A program made the translations under genes and the position numbers. Positions 22,701-34,626 of a stretch of DNA of 64,000 nt are shown here, piece after piece; position 1 is the stretch's first letter; every line of letters begins with the position of its first letter. The DNA comes from Bubalus kerabau (Eukaryota > Chordata > Mammalia > Artiodactyla > Bovidae): positions 20,675,501 through 20,739,500 of the forward strand of contig NC_073628.1 in assembly GCF_029407905.1 (NCBI RefSeq), written 5' to 3'. Below the pieces are notes generated by a model that saw only the letters and a list, made by a program, of their open reading frames with translations, was not told where the DNA came from and searched no databases.

Positions 22701-24270
22701 ATCCAGAGGAATCAAGAATGGGAAAATGGGAAGAATGCAAAAATATCATATTTTGGAAATAATTCTTTAACTTTCATATTTCCTCTTTTTAAATCTCTTC
22801 CTGAATATATTAAAGTTCAAACATGTAGGAAGTGATAATGTGATATGACAGTCTGTATTTTGTTTGTTTGATCTCCTCTGTGGATGTTATTAGTTCCTGG
22901 GTTTCTTCACCTAGCAGCCTAGTGGTATGTCTCATTAGCAACTTTCTAAACAATGATACATGTTTTCACTGAGGTTGCCTGGGTAGAAGAATCAGAGATT
23001 CCTGCAATTATTCCAATATAGGTAACAAAGAATTGACCATTTAAACGACAAATAAACGTAAGCCCCATTAAATATCTTAATATTTTTACATGTACAGGAC
23101 CACATTTGTCCATGAGGGTTAATTGATCTTTGAGACAAAGAGTTCCCTTCTGTAGATTTTTTTTTCAAGTGAGGGAGGGAGCTTATAAGAGAGAAAATGT
23201 CATTTCCAGAGTCTTATTGCTACATGTGAACCTTAAAGAACATAGGTTCAATTCCCATTTCTGTTACTTCTTTGCCTGGGACTAGGGATCAGCTTTTCAG
23301 TTCATCTTCAATTCTTTCCACTGCAAAATCAGGAAAAATATGGGTTAATCCAAACAACTACTTCCTCCACTTCATAACTTGAGTTGCTAAGAACAGCTAA
23401 AGAAAAATAACTTAGACTGGGGTCATTATCAACAGAACAACTCAACACAACACTGTCTCCTTTCTTCTTCCAGAGAGCAACTTCTCTAAGTCTTTACACA
23501 AACTCTAATCACAAAGCACTGGTCAGCGTTCTTACTTGAAGGCAACAGAAAACACTGCCTAATTTAAGCAGACAAATCAGCTGTTGAGTCTAAAAATAGT
23601 CCATGGAATCATGAGGAGGATGAAGAACAGATTCTAGCCTAGGGTTCCAGGAAAAATTCCCACAGCCACCTTGTGGACCTAGTTCACCAAGGAGCTGCTG
23701 CCTCTTCTCTGATTGGGGAGCTTTCAAATCTTAAACATAATAATCTTGGCTGAGCTCAGAGCAGGGCTTCTTTGGCTGTAAACTCTGGGGGGATACCAGA
23801 CCTGTTTGTCCCGTTGCTTTCCCCACATAACTCTGTTCAAATCACATTTCATAGTACATCTGACTTAACCACCCAAAACAGGTCCAGACTCTAATCACTA
23901 AGGAAGCTGGGAGATGTAGCTTTGGATGGGAGTTCTACATTGCTAAAGCAGATTTATGTTATGAGACACTATCAAAATTCAGGAAAAGCCTTCAAAACAT
24001 GAAAGATTGCCATAAAGGATACAAATCCAAAATATCTTGCTCTACTGATCGTCTTGTAGGCAATACGCCACCATCACCACCTCCTTCACAGATGTCCAGT
24101 GAATTTTAGACAGTGAATTACATTTCCAAGAACTCCCTGATGATCTGTCCACTTAGCACCTGCTAGTGAGAGGTGCTTGTATGGGTGTAGTTGAGAGGAA
24201 GGAGAAGCCATTGTTCCCTGGAGGTGGTTGCTGTGAGATGTGCTTTTGACATAGGATTTGCAGCAATTTC
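22701..24270. other. 1.6 kb unassigned sequence
   Basis: No long frame, no named repeat and no CpG cluster. A stretch near 23600-24000 may be an old repeat, but I cannot place it. Confidence 0.35.
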
Positions 24271-24280
24271 ATAATCACTC

Positions 24281-24556
24281 CAGAGAAGGCAGTGGCAACC
24301 CACTCCAGTACTCTTGCCTGGAAAAATCCCATGGACGGAGGAGCTGGTAGGCTGCAGTCCATGGGGTCACTACAAGTTGGACACAACTGAGTGACTTCAC
24401 TTTCACTTTTCACTTTCATGCATTGGAGAAGGCAATGGCACCCCACTCCAGTGTTCTTGCCTGGAGAATCCCAGGGACAAGGGAGCCTGGAGGGCTGCCA
24501 TCTATGGCGTCGCACAGAGTCAGACACGACTGAAGCGACTTAGCATCAGCAGCAGC
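24281..24556 (+). mobile_element. Bov-A2 SINE, full dimer
   Basis: Two BovA units (first from AGAGAAGGCAGTGGCAACCC, second from GGAGAAGGCAATGGCACCCC) joined by CACTTTTCACTTTCATGCA, ending with a CAGCAGCAG tail. ATAATCACTC (24271-24280) and ATAATCGCTC (24557-24566) are its target duplication, with one mismatch. Confidence 0.94.
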
Positions 24557-24566
24557 ATAATCGCTC

Positions 24567-24943
24567 ACTGTCCTCGAGCAGACCAAGATATTTAGTCAGC
24601 TCTTCTCAAAATGTTTTTGACATCTAGCAGTTTCCATGCTTGCTCTTGGAACTTTTGTTTTGTAGCTGATGGCTGAGATTTTTCCTGTTGGCTACTTGAT
24701 CTCCATTCTCTCAGCATTTCCAACATTTGCATAAACCACTAATCTTCCTGAAGGAAAATCCTTCATTCTGAGAATGAATAAAAGAGCTTTTGTTTCCCAA
24801 CTGGACCTAACTGATACATTATCATTCCAGCATTCCCTCTCCCTTCCTCCCAACAACTTCAAAAATTCACAACAAGGAGTCTCATTTCCCACTTATCAGA
24901 AAAGAAACAGAGCCTCTATGGAACACTTTGTGACATATTCATA
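24567..24943. other. Unassigned sequence
   Basis: A 66-codon minus-strand frame at 24692-24892 shows no domain. Nothing else seen. Confidence 0.4.
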
Positions 24944-24972
24944 ACCATAAATGCATTCATAGTCCATTTTAG

Positions 24973-25304
24973 TCATTCAGTAGTGTCCCACTCTTTGTGA
25001 TCCCATAGACACTAGCCTGCCAGGCTCCTCTGTCCATGTGGATTCTCCAGTCAAGAATACTGGAGTAGGTTGCCATGCCCTCCTCCAGGGTATCTTCCCA
25101 ACACAGGGATCGAACCCTGGCCTCCCTCATTGCAGGCAGATTCTTTACCATTACCATCTGAGCCACCAGGGAAGCCCAAGAATACTGGAGTGTGTAGCCT
25201 AACCATTCTCCAGGGGATGTTCCCGACCCAGGAATTGAACTGGGGTCTCCTATATTACAGGCAGATTCTTTACCAGCTGAGCTACCTGGGAAGCCCTGTT
25301 GATT
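24973..25304 (-). mobile_element. Bov-tA dimer, minus strand, with unusually long TSD
   Basis: On minus: two tRNA-like heads in tandem, then BovA body and tail. B boxes read on minus: GGTTCGATCCC in the inner unit and GTTCAATTCC in the outer. The flanks 24944-24972 and 25305-25333 match at 28 of 29 positions, far longer than the 7-14 bp seen at the other insertions here. Confidence 0.92.
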
Positions 25305-25503
25305 ACCATAAATGCAGTCATAGTCCATTTTAGCTGCTGCTCTTCTGTATCAAAGGATGAGGTATTTCTTTTCCTGCTAAATGTTAAATCTTCCATTAAT
25401 CTGAGATCCTCCAGATCCCTCTTTCTCTCTTCTGAATCTCTATTGTTTGTCTATCTGCCTGGGATGTTTTATCTTTGCTTCTGTGGTTGCTTTTTTCTAT
25501 CAT

Positions 25504-27853
25504 TCAGTTCAGGTCAGCCGCTCAGTCGTGTATGACTCTTTGTGACTCCATGGACTGCAGCACACCAGGCTTCCCTGTCCATCACCAACTCCTGGATTTT
25601 GTTCACTCATGTCCATTGAGTCAGTGATGCCCTCCAGCCATCTCATCCTCGTCGTCCCCTCTCCTCCCGCCGTCAGTCTTTCCCAGCATCAGGGTCTTTT
25701 CCAAGGAGTCCGTTTGTCACGTCAGGTGGACAAAGAATTGGAGTTTCAGCTTCAGCATCAGTCATTCCAATGAATATTCAGGACTGATTTCCTATAGGAT
25801 TGACTGGTTGAATTTCCTTGCAGCCCAAGAGACTCTCAAGAGTCTTCTCTAACAACACAGTTCAAAAGCATCGATTCTTTAGCGATCAGTTTTTTTTTTA
25901 TAGTCCAACTCTCACATCTATACATGACTACTGGAAAAACCAGAGCTTTAACTAGATAGACCTCTGTCAGCAAAGTAATGTCTCTGCTTTTCAATATGCT
26001 GTCTAGGTTGGTCATAGCTTGTCTTCCAAGGAGCAAGCATCTTTTAATTTCATGGCCGCAGTCATCATCTGAAGTGATTTTGGAGTCCAAGAAAATAAAG
26101 TCCCTCACTGTTTCCATTGTTTCCCCATCTATTTGCCAGGAAGTGATGGGAGTGCATGCCATGATCAGTTTTCTGAATGTTGAGTTTTAAGCCACCTTTC
26201 TCACTCTCCTCTTTCACTTTAATCAAGAGACTTTAGTTCTTCTTCGCTTTCTGCCATAAGAGTGGTGTCATCTGCACATATGAGGTTATTGATATTTCTC
26301 CCAACAATTTTGATTCCAGCTTGTGCTTCATCCAGCCTGACATTTCCTATGATGTACTCTGCATGTAAGTTAAATAAACAAGGTGACAATATACAGCCTT
26401 GAAGTACACCTTTCCCGATTTGGAACCAGTCTGTTGTTCCATGTCCAGTTTTAACTGTTGCTTCCTGACCTGTATATAGGTTTCTCAGGAGGCAGGTCAG
26501 GTGGTCTGCTATTCCCATCTCTTTAAGAATTTTCCACAGTTTGTTGTGATCCACACAGTCAAAGGCTTTGGCATAGTCAATAAGGCAGATGTTTTTCTGG
26601 AGCTCTCTTGCTTTTTTGATGATCTAACAGATGTTGGCAATTTGATGTCTGGTTCCTCTGCCTTTTCTAAATCCAGCTTGAACATCTGGAAGTTCACAGT
26701 TCACATATTGTTGAAGCCTGGCTTGGAGAATTTTGAGTATTACTTTGCTAGCACGTGAGATGAGTGTGATTGTGAGGTAGTTTGAACATTCTTTGGCATT
26801 GCCTTTCTTTGGGATTGGAATGAAAACTGACCTTTTCCAGTCCTGTGGCCACTGCTGACTTTTCCAAATTTGCTGGCATATTGAGTGCAGCACTTTCACA
26901 GCACCATCAGGATTTGAAATAGCTGAACTGGAATTCCATTACCTCCACTAATTTTGTTTGTAGTGATATTTCCTAAGGCCCACTTGACTTCACATTCCAG
27001 GATGTCTGGCTCTAGGTGAGTGTTCACACCATCATGGTTATCTGGGTCATGAAGATCTTTTTTGTATAGTTCTTCTGTGTATTCTTGCCACCTCTTCTTA
27101 ATATCTTCTGCTTCTGTTATGTCCATACCATTTCTGTCCTTTATCGAGCCCATTTTTGCATGAAATATTCCCTTAGTATCTCTAATTTTCTTGAAGAGAT
27201 CTGTAGTCTTTCCCATTCTATTGCTTTCCTCTATTTCTTTGCACTAATCACTGAGGAAGGCTTTCTTATTTATCCTTGCTTTTCTTTGCAACTCTGCATT
27301 CAAATGGGTATATTTTTCCTTTTTTCCTTTGCCTTTAGCTTCTCTTTTTTCTTAGTTATTTATAAAGCCTCCTCAGACAACCATTTTGCCTTCTTACATT
27401 TTTTTTTCCTTGGGGATGGTCTTGATCACTGCCTCTTGTACAATATCACAAACCTCCATCCATAGTTCTTCAGGCACTCTGTCTAGCAGATCTAATCCCT
27501 GAATATATTTGTCACTTCTACCATATAATTGTAAAGGATTTGATTTAGGTCATACCTGAATTGTCTAGTCGTTTCCCCTACTTTCTTCAATTTCAGTCTG
27601 AATTTGGCAATAAGGAGTTCATGATCTGAGCCACAGTCAGCTCCCGGTCTTGTTTCTGCTGACTGTATAGAGCTTCTCCAAATTTGGCTGAAAAGAATAT
27701 AATCAATCTGATTTCAGTGTTGACCATCTGGTGATGTCCATGTGTACAGTCTTCTTTTGTGTTCTTGGAAGAGGGTGCTTGCTATCATGTTCTCTTGGCA
27801 AAATTCTGTTAGCCTTTGACCTGCTGTATTTCCTACTTGAAGGCCAAATTTTT
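25504..27853 (-). mobile_element. BovB LINE, copy 9, 2.35 kb, minus strand
   Basis: The longest BovB here, reaching into the endonuclease region. The endonuclease S-D-H motif is intact on minus (codons at 27621-27629), unlike in copy 1. RT is broken into several frames, and YADD has become CADD. TATCAT flanks it at 25498-25503 and 27855-27860, a tentative 6-bp target duplication. Confidence 0.95.
25836..27216 (-). pseudogene. BovB RT, broken into four frames
   Basis: Pieces on minus: 26896-27216 (linker and thumb-side upstream part, ending near GGNGIPVQLFQI); 26624-26899 (FIPIPKKG block to the RGTRHQIANI part); 26219-26554 (GVLQGCILSP and CADD); 25836-26162 (post-YADD region). Frame shifts and stops separate them. 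Loss of the Tyr in YADD and the frame breaks make it inactive. Confidence 0.9.
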
Positions 27854-28420
27854 ATATCATACAAACATGTAAATGTATCTCTATAGTAAACACAAGCCCA
27901 CAGACAACACACCACAGGCATCAAGTTGGCTAAATAATGCTATGAAAACAACTGAAAACCTTTAAAGTCTTAAACAAGAATGACTTTTCACCCATGCTGC
28001 ATGTCCTAAAAATCTCTGCTCATCCTCCTCTTTCAGAGATGGGGTGTGACAGAAGCATTGTCATTTTAACAAAAGGTTTCAGGATTTAATGTTGCAGACA
28101 AAGAGAGTCTGAAGATCCCAGCACGAATTTTAAATGATTCTGCACAGAAGTCACTTGCCACTTCTTTTTTATTTTATGACCAAAGAAGTCACATAGCCAT
28201 GTCTATATTTGGGGGAATAAGACAGAGGCTGAACTGAGAGACAGTCTCAAATTATTGGTGAATGACCTTTCATAAACGCACACATCTTTCTCAACCCTGC
28301 ACAGGTGTCTCTTACATTTCATAGTCAAATTGCTTCAGTGGTCAGTATTTTACCACCTGTTTCCTTCCCAACAGATGACTGTCTAGTTTTTCTGGAGACC
28401 AAATTCTAATTGTTGATAAT
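27854..28420. other. Unassigned sequence
   Basis: No frame or repeat named. Confidence 0.4.
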
Positions 28421-28429
28421 TTCCTTTGG

Positions 28430-29390
28430 GAATTGTTAAAAGGTTTTTCCATTGTGTTCTGGAATCCAGTGATGCTGTTGAGAAGTTTGATGCTATTCTG
28501 ATTCTTGATCTGTTGTACACAGTGTTTTTCTCTGCATTTTTAAAGGTCACTATCTTATTCTAAGTGTCCTCATATTTGGGGATATAGGTTTTAATTTTAT
28601 AGTTTTTTTTTTTTTTAATGATGTGGGTCCTGTTTAAAATTTATTGTTTTGGGCACTTAGTGGCTCTTTTCAAGTTGGGTTTTTTTAAATTATTGGATAA
28701 TTTTCTTCTCTCTGTTTTCTTAATTCTCTGGTTGTCTGGGATTCCTATTAATCTGAGACTGATGCTTTAATTTAATTCTCTTTCTTCTTTTATAACTTTA
28801 ACTTGGTCTTTTTATTCAGTTGTCTGAGAACGTTTCCTTTATCTTTTAACACGTCTATGAAGATTTAATATCCTTCATATTCTTCAGTTTCAAGATTATT
28901 TATTCTATTAATGCTCCTTTTATAGCATTTGTTCTGACTTTATGACTGCACTCTTTTTTTTTACATTTTGGAGTATATTAGTGGGTACATTAGTGATTCT
29001 AGAGAAGTTTTCTTTTCCTCTCTAGACTCTCTCTTTCATATAATTTCTTTTTTTTTTCCTCCTGAACATTTTCTTTGCTTTCTGACCTTTATATTAGTGG
29101 CTTTCTTTAAAATTTTATTTTAATCTTGGTTGTTAATTCCCTTAAAAGGGAAATGTTAAAATGTTTTTTAGGAAGTTCTGTATACACAGGCAGGTCTTTT
29201 GCCAAGAGGTAGATTTCATCATGGAATGCTTAGGTAGGAATCTTAGGATTTTCTTAGGAAAATGGCTAACTGTAAGTAATGATATGTTTTTGTTTTTTTT
29301 CTCTTATGGTCATCATTTCACCATGAGAAGTAGTCAGATGTCCTGTCTTGCTGGTCTAACTGGGTGTCAGTGTTCCAGAAGTCTACTTTA
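28430..29390. repeat. T-rich ancient interspersed repeat, family uncertain
   Basis: The order of TTGATGCTATTCTGATTCTT, TTGGGCACTTAGTGGCTCTT, ATTCCTATTAATCTGAGACT and TTATTCTATTAATGCTCC resembles a mammalian-wide repeat that I have seen in antisense orientation. I cannot decide between an old L1-related element and another family. No gene-like frame. Confidence 0.45.
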
Positions 29391-29393
29391 ATC

Positions 29394-29960
29394 ATTTATT
29401 GCTGCATAACCAATTACCCACCATATCTGTGACTTAACAACCTTTTACTATCTCATAGTTTGTGTGGTCAGGAATGTGGGTGCAATTAAGCTGGGACTTC
29501 TGGCTCCAGATCCCTCACAAGTAGGATCAGCAGTCATCCAGGTTTGCCCAGCATTGTCCAAGTCTTAGCTGTAAAAGTCCTGAATCCCAGGAACCCCTCA
29601 GTCCTGGGGAAACCAGGACATCTGGTCACCTTACGAGTCTGTGGTCATTTTACAGCATGACTGGGGAGGTTCTACTTCTAGCTCACTCACATGGCTGATG
29701 GTGAGATTCAGCCCCTCACAAGCTGCTGGACAGAGGACTCCCTTAGTTTCTAAGTGGACCTCTCCATGGAGCTTGCTTCAAAGACTGAGTGAACAGGAAG
29801 TCAAGAAAGTGTCTGCTGGAGTGTCAGCAAGACACAGTCACAGTTCTGGTCACATAATGATGGAAATGACTTCTCATCACTTAGCCACATTTTATTCATT
29901 AGAAGTGAGTCTCCAGGCCCAGCCCATATGAGACAGGCTAGGCTCTGGGACCCTTTGTTG
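29394..29960 (-). mobile_element. Old LTR-like relic (MaLR-like, tentative)
   Basis: Begins ATTGCTGCATAACCAATTAC, followed by TATCTCATAGTTTGTGTGGT, ACTCACATGGCTGATGGTGA and GTGGACCTCTCCATGGAGCT. That order fits a common mammalian repeat. Assignment to MaLR LTRs in reverse orientation is from memory and uncertain. No coding part is visible. Confidence 0.45.
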
Positions 29961-30249
29961 CAGTGCTTGCCCCTGGACAAACATCTACTCCAGCCACAAA
30001 ATACAGACACTATAGAGGACTAAAAATGACTGCTCACATGTGCAGTTCTGGCAAATTATGAACAATGAGATGTAAAAAGACCAAAAACCCAACTGCCACT
30101 TCTGAGGAGCCAGGACCAAAATCAGAATACTGTGCATGCCCCCCTGCATTCAACACCACCAAAGGGGTGGGCAAACCATGTAAGCCACTCCTCCAGTCCA
30201 TCGCCTGGACTCACCTCTACCCCATCCTGTATAAGGAACCAGCTAGTCC

Positions 30250-30460
30250 CCTTTTCCCTGGTGGCTCAGATGGTAAAGAATTTGCCCGCAATGTGGGAGA
30301 CCTGGGTTCAATATCTGGGTTGGGAAGATCCACTGGAGAAAAGAATGGCTACCCACTCAAATATTCTGGCCTGGAGAATTCCATGGACAAAGGAGCCTGG
30401 TATGCTATAGTCCATAGGGTCATAAAGAGTCAGACAGGACTGAGTGACTTTCACTGCACT
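30250..30460 (+). mobile_element. Bov-tA SINE inside the LTR
   Basis: CCCTGGTGGCTCAGATGGTA head (intact A box), B box GGTTCAATATC (decayed), BovA body, tail GACTGAGTGACTTTCACTGC. It separates the U3-like part from the polyadenylation part of the LTR. Confidence 0.92.
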
Positions 30461-30539
30461 GAACTGCAGCCCCACCTTGGAGAACAAACGAGTGAACCTG
30501 TTACTTGTTTTTGCTCCCTTCTGCTGCAGCAGGAGTCCC

Positions 30540-30545
30540 AATAAA
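30540..30545 (+). promoter_or_regulatory. LTR polyadenylation signal AATAAA
   Basis: Canonical hexamer at the expected LTR place, about 20 bp upstream of TCTCTTGTCTGGC. Confidence 0.6.
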
Positions 30546-30625
30546 GCCTTTTCCGAATCTCTTGTCTGGCTTTATATCAATTTCTGTTGATTAAGGGGGC
30601 CAAGAATGCTGGCTGGAAAACATAC

Positions 30626-31133
30626 ATACAAGGGAGGGAGGGACCCACAAGGGCTTGGGTACTAGCAAGGGGAATATTGTATGCTATACCAAAAGCTGCC
30701 TGCTGCAGGATCTATCTAATGAGGGAATGAAACAGTGCAGGGAGACTGTTACTTAATTCATATGAATTCAATCTGTCCCCCAAACAGTATCTCTAATTCA
30801 ACTCCTTTTTCAGAGAGTGAAATACCCATATTCTGCAGAGGTCAGGAATGTGGTGTCATTGGCTGTGCAGGGTGTAGCATGAGATGTAGGGGTAAAATGC
30901 ATCTTATACAGATTTCCAAAAAAGCCTCCTGTTCATTGTTTCAACAGTGATCCTAACGTCTAGTTTGCTTCATCCTTCAACTCTTGGGTCTTTCCAGGGT
31001 TCTGAAACACAAGATGGCCTGCCTATTACCTATTCAGATTTCCTGTATAAGATATGTCAGTTTTCTCTCATCCAACTGCTTTATATTTGCATACATGTAA
31101 TCCCATTCTTTGCTTTCTATTGTTATTTATCTT
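30626..31133. other. Unassigned sequence
   Basis: Short frames of 71 and 85 codons without domains; the second runs into the next SINE. No repeat named. Confidence 0.4.
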
Positions 31134-31335
31134 GGGCTTCCCTGGTGGCTCAAATTGTAAAGAGCTGCCAGCAATGTAGGAGACCTGGGTTCGATCCAGG
31201 TTGAGAAGATCCCCTAGAGGAGGACATGGCAACCCACTCCAATATTCTTGCCTGGAGAATCCCCATGGACAGAGGAGCCTGGCGGGCTACAGTCCATGTG
31301 GTCACAAGGAGTTGGACGTGACTAAGCACAGCACA
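31134..31335 (+). mobile_element. Bov-tA SINE
   Basis: GGGCTTCCCTGGTGGCTCAA head, perfect B box GGTTCGATCC, BovA body, tail GACGTGACTAAGCACAGCAC. Similar TTCTTTGC-type sequence flanks both sides, so a diverged target duplication is possible. Confidence 0.93.
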
Positions 31336-31438
31336 ATCCTGTTCTTTGCCTTCTATTCCTTTCTATCTTAGTAACTTTGTTCTTGCGACTTTACACTTTT
31401 TATAAAACATCTTTAAAAAACTGTAAATCTTTTTCATA

Positions 31439-31552
31439 TTTTTTTTCTTGGTATGCCATGCAGCTTTTGGAATCTTGTTCCCTGACTAAGGATCTGTGGT
31501 CTCTGCATTGGAAGCACAAAGTCTTAACCACTGGACCACCAGGGAAGTTCCA
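31439..31552 (-). mobile_element. CHR-type SINE, minus strand
   Basis: Minus: ACTTCCCTGGTGGTCCAGTG head, TTAAGACTTTGTGCTTCCAA, then the poly-A seen as a T run on plus at 31439. Confidence 0.92.
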
Positions 31553-31990
31553 ATAATGATGTTTTAAGAGGAGATATGGCAAACACTTGTTCAATCCTCT
31601 AGGTTAAATCAGAACCCCTATAATTTTCTTAAAATCTCTGTGAGGCATCCTCTTCCCACCTCTCATGGTCACAGTTTTATTTATGGATCTTCAGTGCCTG
31701 GGCTAGTCACTAACATATAACAGATATTTTTAAATTAATAACTGGATGAAGCTAAATCAGCATGACTCTCTTGAGCATAATGTGACCCAAATTAATAAAA
31801 AAGAAATTTTGATGTAATGAAAAAACAACCTAGCAAACCAGTAAATGTCACCAACATACTGTCCTCAAGTCTTAAGAAGAAAAATGAGCAGGACATGAGA
31901 AACGCTGTAGAATGTTAGATCTGAGGAATCACAGACATTTGTTTTATTCACTATTGGATCCCCTGATCAAGAATATTGACGGCCATACAG
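31553..31990. other. Mostly unassigned; possible L2 trace
   Basis: 31650-31750 has a weak L2 3' end look (TTCAGTGCCTGGGCTAGTCA, then AACAGATATTTTTAAATTAA). The rest is unassigned. Confidence 0.35.
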
Positions 31991-32165
31991 TAGTGAAAGT
32001 GAAAGATGCTCAGTCCTGTCTGACTCTTTGAGACTCCATGGACCCCATGGAATTCTCCAGGCCAGAATACTGGAGTGGGTAGCCTTTTCCTTCTCCAGGA
32101 GATCTTCCTAATCCAGGGATCGAACCCAGTTCTCCAGCATTGCAGGTGGACTCTTTAACAGCTGA
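31991..32165 (-). mobile_element. Bov-tA SINE, minus strand
   Basis: Minus-strand tRNA head with B box GGTTCGATCCC (intact), BovA body and short tail. GCCATAC appears at 31982-31988 and 32166-32172 as target duplication. Confidence 0.92.
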
Positions 32166-32172
32166 GCCATAC

Positions 32173-33855
32173 GGTGGGTGCTCAGTAAATGTCCATTTTT
32201 TGTGTATGGCTACGTAGTGCCAGGAGTACACTGTAAAACCAGGAGACTTGGATAGAGAGTAAAAACAGCTGGGTTACTTCAAGCAAGGTACCCATCCCAC
32301 TTAGCCTCATTTTTTTTTTTTTAGCTCTAAAGCAATGACTGTGATATTTGCCCAAAGATATTCACCATTTAAAGTATGAAATAATGTCAAAATTTTTGAA
32401 TGTAATTGTTCCTCTGTGGACATTCTGAAATAAACTATGTCACTGAATATATACAAATTCCGGTGCTTAATTGGAATTTGTGAATGCATACAAATTTAAT
32501 GAATTGCCAAATTCCATTTGAGCAATATGTTCTGATAACTTCTAACATAACCCTCAGATATTTGAATGTACTTCTGAGTCTAATATTGAGTCTTAAAATA
32601 CTTTTTCCTTTCCTAATGAATGGAAGATTTCATTCAAAAATTTGATACTACTAAATACAAATTCCAAATATTTCAGATTGTGTTTAAGTCAGACATGGAC
32701 AGTAAACTTTTTCTGTCTTTGAGGACTGAGTATATGTGCAGATGAGGAGAAGCAGTCATCATTCATAAGGATTTTACTGATAATATGCCAATAAGCAATG
32801 AGAGAGGCCCTCATGCTGGCTAGAAGGCTGCAGAGAAATTTATTCTTCCCCTGGAATAAACTATGTTTTCTAGTCATTAGAGCAAATCATCTCTTGTTAC
32901 CCATCAAGGAGACTCGGTGCTCCCTGTACCCAAGACCCTGATGCAATTCCTCTGCCCGCCCTCCATCCCTCCACACTGACCACTTGCTGACCTCAGCCAT
33001 ATAAGTCAAAGTTGGAGCTAATAAAAGTTGACAGATACCTAAACTCTTAATTGAATCTCTAAGCTTTTATTGACTTTCCCCTCTTCATCCCTCCACCTTT
33101 CTTCTTTCTATTTCTCTTCTTTTAGAATGAAGTTTTCTTTTTATTAATTTATTTTTTTATTAGTGAATACACAATATTTAGTTGTCTGACATCTCCAAAG
33201 TGGGAGTGACTGCACTATACATTGGGTTGAACATTCATTCCCAGCTTCATAGGCCTGGAGAGAAACGGATGCACTTTGGCTCAACCAGGAAAGCTGATTG
33301 CTACCTGAAGAACTCATTCATCTTCATAGCAGATGGGTGTCAAGGATATTCAGGAGGAGATACACCCAAGGTCATGCCAATTAGTTGTGGAGAAGAGCTT
33401 GACTAGAAGGTAATTTGAGATATAAACAGCCTTCATTTACCGGACCCAGATTCATAATGAACACCTTACATAGGTGAAAGGCTTTGGAAAGATATCCACC
33501 CCTCTTCAAGGGCATGAGGGAAACTGGCAATGAAGTCTTCATGAAATGATGTGTCATCTGGAGGAATTATCAACATAGAGGGAACATAGGGATGTGGCAC
33601 TCTCTCTTTAACTCTTTTGCTGCTGGGTTTTTTTTTTTTTTTTATCCCCTTTACTTGCTTTGTCAGATTCAACTTGGTGGCAAAAGACAGGTGTTAATTT
33701 TTCCTAGTGCTCCAAAAGGAAGCCATGCATGATAAAAGGAAAGGTATGAAACAGTTAGAATATATTTAGCCCCAACATTGGAATGATGATAAGTTCTGGA
33801 GGAAGTTGTGCACACTACCACTTCAACAATTGCTTTTTAAAACTGCACACCGGTA
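32173..33855. other. 1.7 kb low-repeat sequence
   Basis: No gene or named repeat. Contains 32517-32584, a short segment found again at 36986-37054. A 74-codon frame at 33182-33406 has no recognisable domain. T runs occur at 32309-32323 and 33630-33644. Confidence 0.4.
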
Positions 33856-34029
33856 TCCAGAATTCAGGCTTCCCTGGTGGCTTCACAGCAAAGAATCTGC
33901 CACCAGTGCAAGTGATCTGTGTTTGATTCTGGTTCCATCTGTGTTCGATCTCCAAGGAAGATTCCTTGAAAGGGAACCCTCTTCCACTGTTGGTGGGAAT
34001 GCAAACTAGTACAGCCACTATGGAGAACA

Positions 34030-34383
34030 GTGTGGAGATTCCTTAAAAAACTGGAAATAGAACTGCCTTATGATCCAGCAATCCCACTGCTGGGCATACA
34101 CACTGAGGAAACCAGAAGGGAAAGAGACACATGTACCCCAATGTTCATCGCAGCACTGTTTATAATAGCCAGGACATGGAAGCAACCTAGATGTCCATCA
34201 ACAGATGAATGGATAAGAAAGCTGTGGTACATATACACAATGGAGTATTACTCAGCCATTAAAAAGAATCCATTTGAATCAGTTCTAATGAGGTGGATGA
34301 AACTGGAGCCTACTATACAGAGTGAAGTAAGTCAGAAAGAAAAACACCAATACAGTATACTAACGCATATATATGGAATTTAG
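34030..34383 (+). pseudogene. L1 ORF2 C-terminal 117 codons
   Basis: An open reading of the ORF2 C-terminus, with YDPAIPLLGI, WIRKLWYIYTMEYYSAIKKN and a normal stop after HIYGI at 34381-34383. The frame is undamaged, but the rest of ORF2 is missing by 5' truncation. It has no independent function. Confidence 0.93.
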
Positions 34384-34604
34384 AAAGATGGTAACAATAA
34401 CCCTGCATACGAGACAGCAAAAGAGACACTGATGTATAGAACAGTCTTATGGACTCTGTGGGAGAGGGGGAGGGTGGGAAGATTTGGGAGAATGGCATTG
34501 AAACATGTATAATATCATGTATGAAACGAGTTGCCAGTCCAGGTTCGATGCACGATACTGGATGCTTGGGGCTAGTGCACTGGGACGACCCAGAGGGGTG
34601 GTAT

Positions 34605-34626
34605 GGGGAGGGAGGAGGGAGGAGGG
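34605..34626 (+). other. G-quadruplex-capable tract in L1 3' UTR
   Basis: Four G runs of at least three bases (GGGG, GGG, GGG, GGG) separated by loops of one to four bases within 22 bp. G-rich tracts of this sort are known in L1 3' UTRs. Confidence 0.7.

Larger units (their letters stand above)
30065..30625 (+). mobile_element. Solo LTR of a ruminant endogenous retrovirus (probable)
   Basis: An AATAAA at 30540-30545 is followed by CTTTTCCGAATCTCTTGTCT and TCAATTTCTGTTGATTAAGG, the R/U5 pattern of a ruminant ERV LTR. A U3-like part precedes it, with CCTGTATAAGGAACC (TATA-like TATAAG at about 30231) just before a Bov-tA insertion. No gag, pol or env sequence flanks it, so it is best read as a solo LTR. 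The outer ends are approximate. Confidence 0.65.

Noticed and set aside
30065..30544. 159-codon plus frame in the LTR region
   Set aside because: About half of it is a Bov-tA insertion and the rest LTR; no retroviral protein motif is visible.
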